Source of the DNA: Muriicola marianensis
GTDB lineage: Bacteria; Bacteroidota; Bacteroidia; Flavobacteriales; Flavobacteriaceae
Assembly (NCBI RefSeq): GCF_014638095.1
Contig: NZ_BMFH01000001.1
Span: 558,001 to 622,000 of the forward strand
Reading direction: 5' to 3'
DNA: 64,000 nt
This document shows, in pieces, positions 60,587 through 64,000 of this stretch. The first letter of the stretch is position 1. Every line of letters starts with the position of its first letter. The notes beneath the pieces were generated by a model. It was not told the origin of the DNA and made no database searches. It was given only the letters and a program-made list of their open reading frames with translations. The position numbers were made by a program, and so were the translations under genes.

Positions 60587-62660
60587 TCGTTTTTACAGGT
60601 CGTTTGCAGGTATTGTTCGTGCAGACGTAGATCAACGTCTCATTTTCGAAGAACCGGTCCTTGAACAAGGCCAGGTCGCTGGCCACTGAACTTCCTACTA
60701 CCAAGGCGTTGGGAATAAATTGACCGTGTAACTCTGTGGTCAATGCCTCCGCCTGATTGCCAACAGATACCACTTCGTAAAAACCCCTGGTTTGGGAAAG
60801 CAACAGGTTTGCCCATAAGGCGTAATTCACAATGGCTTCGCTCACTCTCGGGCTCAGGGTTTTTATCATTTCATCTGCCCGCTCCAGATAGGTCTTGTCG
60901 TATTTCAGGTGTCCCAGTTTGACCAAGGTCTCGGCAACAACCGAGTTGGCGGAAGGAATTACCCCGTCGTCCACTTTGATAATCTTTGAGATGAGAGCAG
61001 AACTGTCATTATATTCATACATGCCGGACGCTTCATCATAAAAATCAGACATGATCGTCTCCATCAGCCCGGTAGTAAAGTCGAGGTAAACCGTATCCAG
61101 GGTCACTTCAAAGAGCCCAAAACTTGCACGGGCCAGGAAAGCGTAATCTTCCAAGAAACCCTCCTCCCGCGTACTCCCGGTCTTAAAGGAGTGAAGGAGT
61201 CGTCCGTTGATGTAGGCATCAGACCTGAGCGTTTCAAATATACCCTTGGCCCGGTCGAGATAGGAAGGGGCGCCGAAAGCCTTGTACGCATCCAGGTAGC
61301 CACTGATCAGCAAGGCGTTCCAGGAGGTGATGATCTTGTCGTCCTTCCTGGGGGCCTCCCGTTCGCCCCTCGCCTGCAACAGTAACTCCTCCCACTTGTT
61401 AGTCTTTGTACTTAACTGTGAGAGGGAAAGATTGTGTTCCCCGGCAAAGTCAGGGTCTGATTTCCTCTTGTATAGCACATACCGGTCCTTTTCCCAGGCG
61501 AATGCAGGCGATACGGAAAAGTAGTCAGCAAACAGCTCGAATTCACTCCCAAGCAACGCTTTAAGCTCCTGCATTTTCCAGGTATAGAAGGCGCCTTCCA
61601 CTCCCTCGCTGTCTGCATCAATGGCAGCAAAATAACCTCCCTCTTTCCGTTTCATCTCCCGTTCCAGGAAAGCCGCGGTCTGTTCCACCACCTCTTTGTA
61701 GGCAGGTTCATTGTAAATGGCATACGCCTTCGAATAAATGCTGAGCAACTGGGCGTTGTCATAAAGCATCTTCTCGAAATGGGGCACCTTCCAGTCGGCG
61801 TCCGTGCTGTAACGAAAAAATCCACCCCCCACATGATCATAGATCCCTCCCTGTATTATCTTATCCAGTGTATTTTTTACAAAGACATCCGCTTCCAGGT
61901 CATCTTCCAACCTGAAGTAATCCAACAGGAAATCCAGTTTTATGGGAACAATAAACTTCTGCTGCCCCATGTCTCCCCCTTTTTGCATGTCCCACTGCGC
62001 CTTCCAGGGCGCAAGTGCAGTGTCAAAATATCCTTCCGGCAAGGGAGTTTCGGAGGTTACTCTCGGGATAAAATTCACTTCTGCCACTCCTTTCGCAACC
62101 CGATCCGCATAATTCTCCGCCCCGGCCTTGTCCTCATTATACTTGGTATTGACATTATTGAGCACCTCCATCCATTGCTTTTTGGTGTGATAGGTTCCCC
62201 CGTATAAAGGCTTGCCATTGGGCAGGAGGATCACATTCAGGGGCCATCCGCCGTTTCCGGTCATCAACTGTACGGCCGTCATATAAACCTCATCCACATC
62301 GGGGCGCTCCTCCCGGTCTACCTTGATGCTGATAAAATGCTCGTTCATAAGTTCGGCCACTTCCTCATCCTCAAAGGTCTCCTCCTCCATCACATGGCAC
62401 CAGTGACAGGACGAATAGCCTATGCTGACAATGATCAGTTTCCCCTCCTCCCGTGCCTGCTCCAGCGCCTCCTCACTCCAGGGAACCCAGTTTACAGGGT
62501 TATGGGCATGCTGTAGCAAATAGGGGCTCGACTCGTTCACCAGGGCATTGGTATAGGCGTGTTCTTCCCCCTTTTCGGCTTTGTCCTTACAGGAGATTCC
62601 CAGGACAAAGAGTCCTGATATGATGAAAATGAACAGAAAGTTTCGGGTAATTCGATGCAT
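60543..62660 (-). CDS. DUF255 thioredoxin-domain lipoprotein (YyaL/SSP411-like)
   Basis: 705 residues. The lipoprotein signal is [20 protein letters not shown], with lipidation in GISC. A thioredoxin-like DUF255 domain follows, with [35 protein letters not shown] near residue 82 (Cys-x-x-Cys type active site) and [20 protein letters not shown]. The remaining 500 residues resemble an (alpha/alpha)6 barrel of the AGE/six-hairpin type (for example [20 protein letters not shown]). Relatives are widespread and their reaction is not established. It is anchored in the envelope here. It faces the VCBS gene and precedes the esterase gene in reverse order. Confidence 0.93.
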   Translation of the reverse strand: MHRITRNFLFIFIISGLFVLGISCKDKAEKGEEHAYTNALVNESSPYLLQHAHNPVNWVPWSEEALEQAREEGKLIIVSIGYSSCHWCHVMEEETFEDEEVAELMNEHFISIKVDREERPDVDEVYMTAVQLMTGNGGWPLNVILLPNGKPLYGGTYHTKKQWMEVLNNVNTKYNEDKAGAENYADRVAKGVAEVNFIPRVTSETPLPEGYFDTALAPWKAQWDMQKGGDMGQQKFIVPIKLDFLLDYFRLEDDLEADVFVKNTLDKIIQGGIYDHVGGGFFRYSTDADWKVPHFEKMLYDNAQLLSIYSKAYAIYNEPAYKEVVEQTAAFLEREMKRKEGGYFAAIDADSEGVEGAFYTWKMQELKALLGSEFELFADYFSVSPAFAWEKDRYVLYKRKSDPDFAGEHNLSLSQLSTKTNKWEELLLQARGEREAPRKDDKIITSWNALLISGYLDAYKAFGAPSYLDRAKGIFETLRSDAYINGRLLHSFKTGSTREEGFLEDYAFLARASFGLFEVTLDTVYLDFTTGLMETIMSDFYDEASGMYEYNDSSALISKIIKVDDGVIPSANSVVAETLVKLGHLKYDKTYLERADEMIKTLSPRVSEAIVNYALWANLLLSQTRGFYEVVSVGNQAEALTTELHGQFIPNALVVGSSVASDLALFKDRFFENETLIYVCTNNTCKRPVKTTMEALQQLQDFRKN

Positions 62661-62708
62661 GATACAATCCCTGTTGGAGTTCCGAAAATACGATTATTCC
62701 AAGGATCA

Positions 62709-63428
62709 TCAATCCCGTTTTTGTGAAACCATCCAGTCGTACAGGCCTTCTGTCTGGTACGCCTGTATCCAGGAGTCGTGCCCCACCCCTTCGTAGATCG
62801 TAAAGGTGACGTCATAGCCCATTTCCTTCAGGGCGGCTACCATGTTCTCTGATTCTGAAAACGGGATGGAGCGGTCTTCCGTCCCGTGAAAGACCCAGAT
62901 AGGCAGGTCCTTGTCTATCCAGGAGGCATAAGGAACGGGCGCCATCCCGCAGACCACTGCCAGGGCCGCAAAACGGTCCGGGTATTGCACGGCCAGGTCC
63001 CAGGCGGCACTCCCGCCCCTGCTCAAACCGGAGAGGTAGATACGCTTCGGATCCACCCTGTGATGAGCCATCACGGAATCCAGGAGCTGCATCACGGCGT
63101 GTACATTCCACCATTTCTTTTTATGAGGATTCTGGGGCGCCAGGACCATAAAGGGAAATGGATAGCCTTCGGCCAGCATTTTTGGCGGACCGTTCTTCTT
63201 CAATTCTTCCAGGTTTTCCCCTGATTCCCCTCCCCCGTGAAGGAAGAGCAAGAGAGGGAAAAGCTGATCGGTGTCTTCCTCATAGTCTTCAGGGAAATAC
63301 AGGTAGTACTGGAGGTTTTCCCTGAGCACTGTTTCTTCTTCAGCCTCAATGAGTTGTTTTTGGGGAATACAACTTTGGGTGATCAATAGAAAAAGTAGAA
63401 TGAAATGTGGTAGTCCCCGGCAAATCAT
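62709..63428 (-). CDS. Alpha/beta-hydrolase lipoprotein (esterase/peptidase-like)
   Basis: About 239 residues from the ATG at 63428; the frame extends to 63458. The lipoprotein signal MICRGLPHFILLFLLITQSC ends at the lipidated Cys. The hydrolase triad is visible: the nucleophile elbow GLSRGGS near residue 135, Asp in HGTEDRSIPF near residue 182 and His in GVGHDSW near residue 218. LLFLHGGGESGENLEEL supplies the oxyanion loop. It belongs to the prolyl-oligopeptidase/phospholipase-carboxylesterase type, often annotated as a PHB depolymerase-like esterase. It may remove acyl groups from a glycan in the neighbouring SusCD locus, but the substrate is not known. Confidence 0.88.
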   Translation of the reverse strand: MICRGLPHFILLFLLITQSCIPQKQLIEAEEETVLRENLQYYLYFPEDYEEDTDQLFPLLLFLHGGGESGENLEELKKNGPPKMLAEGYPFPFMVLAPQNPHKKKWWNVHAVMQLLDSVMAHHRVDPKRIYLSGLSRGGSAAWDLAVQYPDRFAALAVVCGMAPVPYASWIDKDLPIWVFHGTEDRSIPFSESENMVAALKEMGYDVTFTIYEGVGHDSWIQAYQTEGLYDWMVSQKRD

Positions 63429-63675
63429 ACGTTGAAATTTTTGTTTAAAGATAGGCAACCAGATGGGGAGATGATATTAGGGTTTAAAAAATTATCAGGA
63501 TATCCTGGATTTATGCCTGTCACAAAAATTAAAGAGTATTACCTCATAAAAACCAGCCGGAAAGGTAATGGGAAGGGTCGGAAAAGAATTTGGAACCATT
63601 CGTCCTTATCCCTATCGGGTATATCTCAAATTCCTTATATTTAAGAATATAAATAACCACTAAAACCAATTCATT
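63429..63675. other. Intergenic region upstream of the partial gene
   Basis: 247 bp. TTATATT and AATATAA flank a 4-nt loop near 63634-63651 and overlap TATATTTA, one base off the -7 consensus. That may be the promoter for the gene at 63676. I find nothing else, and a 70-codon frame at 63432 resembles no family. Confidence 0.3.
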
Positions 63676-64000
63676 ATGTCTGCTCACACCATTTACCTAT
63701 TTGCAACCACCAATAATCCAAGTCCGCCTTATATGTCCCAGGACGGTGGGGCAACCTGGAGTAACACGGACGACGCCGACTTCACGACTGAAGTTGATGC
63801 CGGGGATACCGTGCAATGGCGATTTGATCTCAATATGAATGGTCAGACCAATAATATTTCTGCGATTAACAGTATATCCCCGACCACGTATTTCAAACCA
63901 AGTAAATCACCAAACGCCAGCAACCAATTTACCGGAACCATAAATAGTGGAAATCCTCCTAATGGGGTTCAGCCCTATACCATCAGATATAACGTCACAG
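63676..64000 (+). CDS. Unknown protein, truncated by the window end
   Basis: The first 108 codons of a gene that runs off the window, open from an ATG at 63676 without stop. The start reads MSAHTIYLFATTNNPSPPYM; QDGGATWSNTDDADF and GDTVQWRFDLNMNGQTNNIS follow, then a Ser/Asn/Pro-rich part. The composition is beta-rich with aromatic residues, somewhat like a cupredoxin or small beta-sandwich, but I see no diagnostic motif and no signal peptide. I do not recognise the family. It lies after the lipoprotein esterase on the opposite strand. Confidence 0.6.
   Translation, partial: MSAHTIYLFATTNNPSPPYMSQDGGATWSNTDDADFTTEVDAGDTVQWRFDLNMNGQTNNISAINSISPTTYFKPSKSPNASNQFTGTINSGNPPNGVQPYTIRYNVT

Noticed and set aside
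63432-63644. 70-codon plus-strand frame
   Set aside because: Composition is basic and unlike the neighbours, it overlaps the esterase promoter region and resembles no family.

Overview
The window looks like chromosomal DNA of a marine-type Flavobacteriaceae (Bacteroidota). The evidence is a SusC/SusD pair, a type IX secretion C-terminal sorting domain, BshA of bacillithiol synthesis, TAnnTTTG-type promoter boxes, weak Shine-Dalgarno sites, and several TTG/GTG starts that family alignment or context support. I saw no tRNA, rRNA, CRISPR array, insertion sequence or integrase. About 44 protein genes fill nearly the whole window, and the last one runs off the end.

Region 1 (1-21.6 kb) is accessory and looks like cell-surface or glycan tailoring. 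It holds two tandem FemAB-like acyltransferases, a GNAT-like protein, a SAM methyltransferase and a NodU/TobZ-type carbamoyltransferase. Next comes a tight cysQ-DUF2061-cysC-cysD-cysN operon that makes PAPS and clears PAP, then an OmpA-type protein. An ACP / asparagine-synthase-like / NadE-like / acyl-AMP ligase operon follows. The region ends with a 1326-residue type IX-secreted sugar-dehydrogenase/propeller/TSP3 protein, its lipoprotein partner, and a second copy of the GNAT-like protein. The ACP operon is the best candidate here for an uncharacterised pathway.

Region 2 (21.6-47.5 kb) is mostly conserved flavobacterial core. One minus-strand run holds bshA, a GH3/beta-lactamase fusion, a small conserved protein, a two-gene Fe-S redox module, an MCE protein and an amidase. 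It is followed by lptD-ridA (plus), N-acetylglucosamine kinase, gapA, pfkA and tamB (minus), then tsaD, a TfoX-N protein, rsmE, a DUF4159 protein, an AI-2E transporter and a THUMP-like methyltransferase (plus), and a VanX-type dipeptidase (minus). Outer-membrane biogenesis (lptD, tamB, MCE) and glycolysis are interleaved.

Region 3 (47.5-64 kb) is a glycan-use locus. It has a secreted GH130 enzyme, a secreted sugar-isomerase-like TIM barrel, a Tat-type small subunit plus GMC oxidoreductase carrying a Cys cluster, SusC, SusD and a VCBS/ASPIC lipoprotein. A DUF255 thioredoxin lipoprotein, a lipoprotein esterase and a partial unknown gene follow. I infer envelope oxidation of a sugar followed by processing of the keto-sugar.

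Several RNA or DNA structures stand out: a near-perfect 25-nt palindrome at the start of the methyltransferase at 45.6 kb, a stem-loop with a T-run between gapA and the kinase gene, competing hairpins after tsaD, and a clean terminator after susD.
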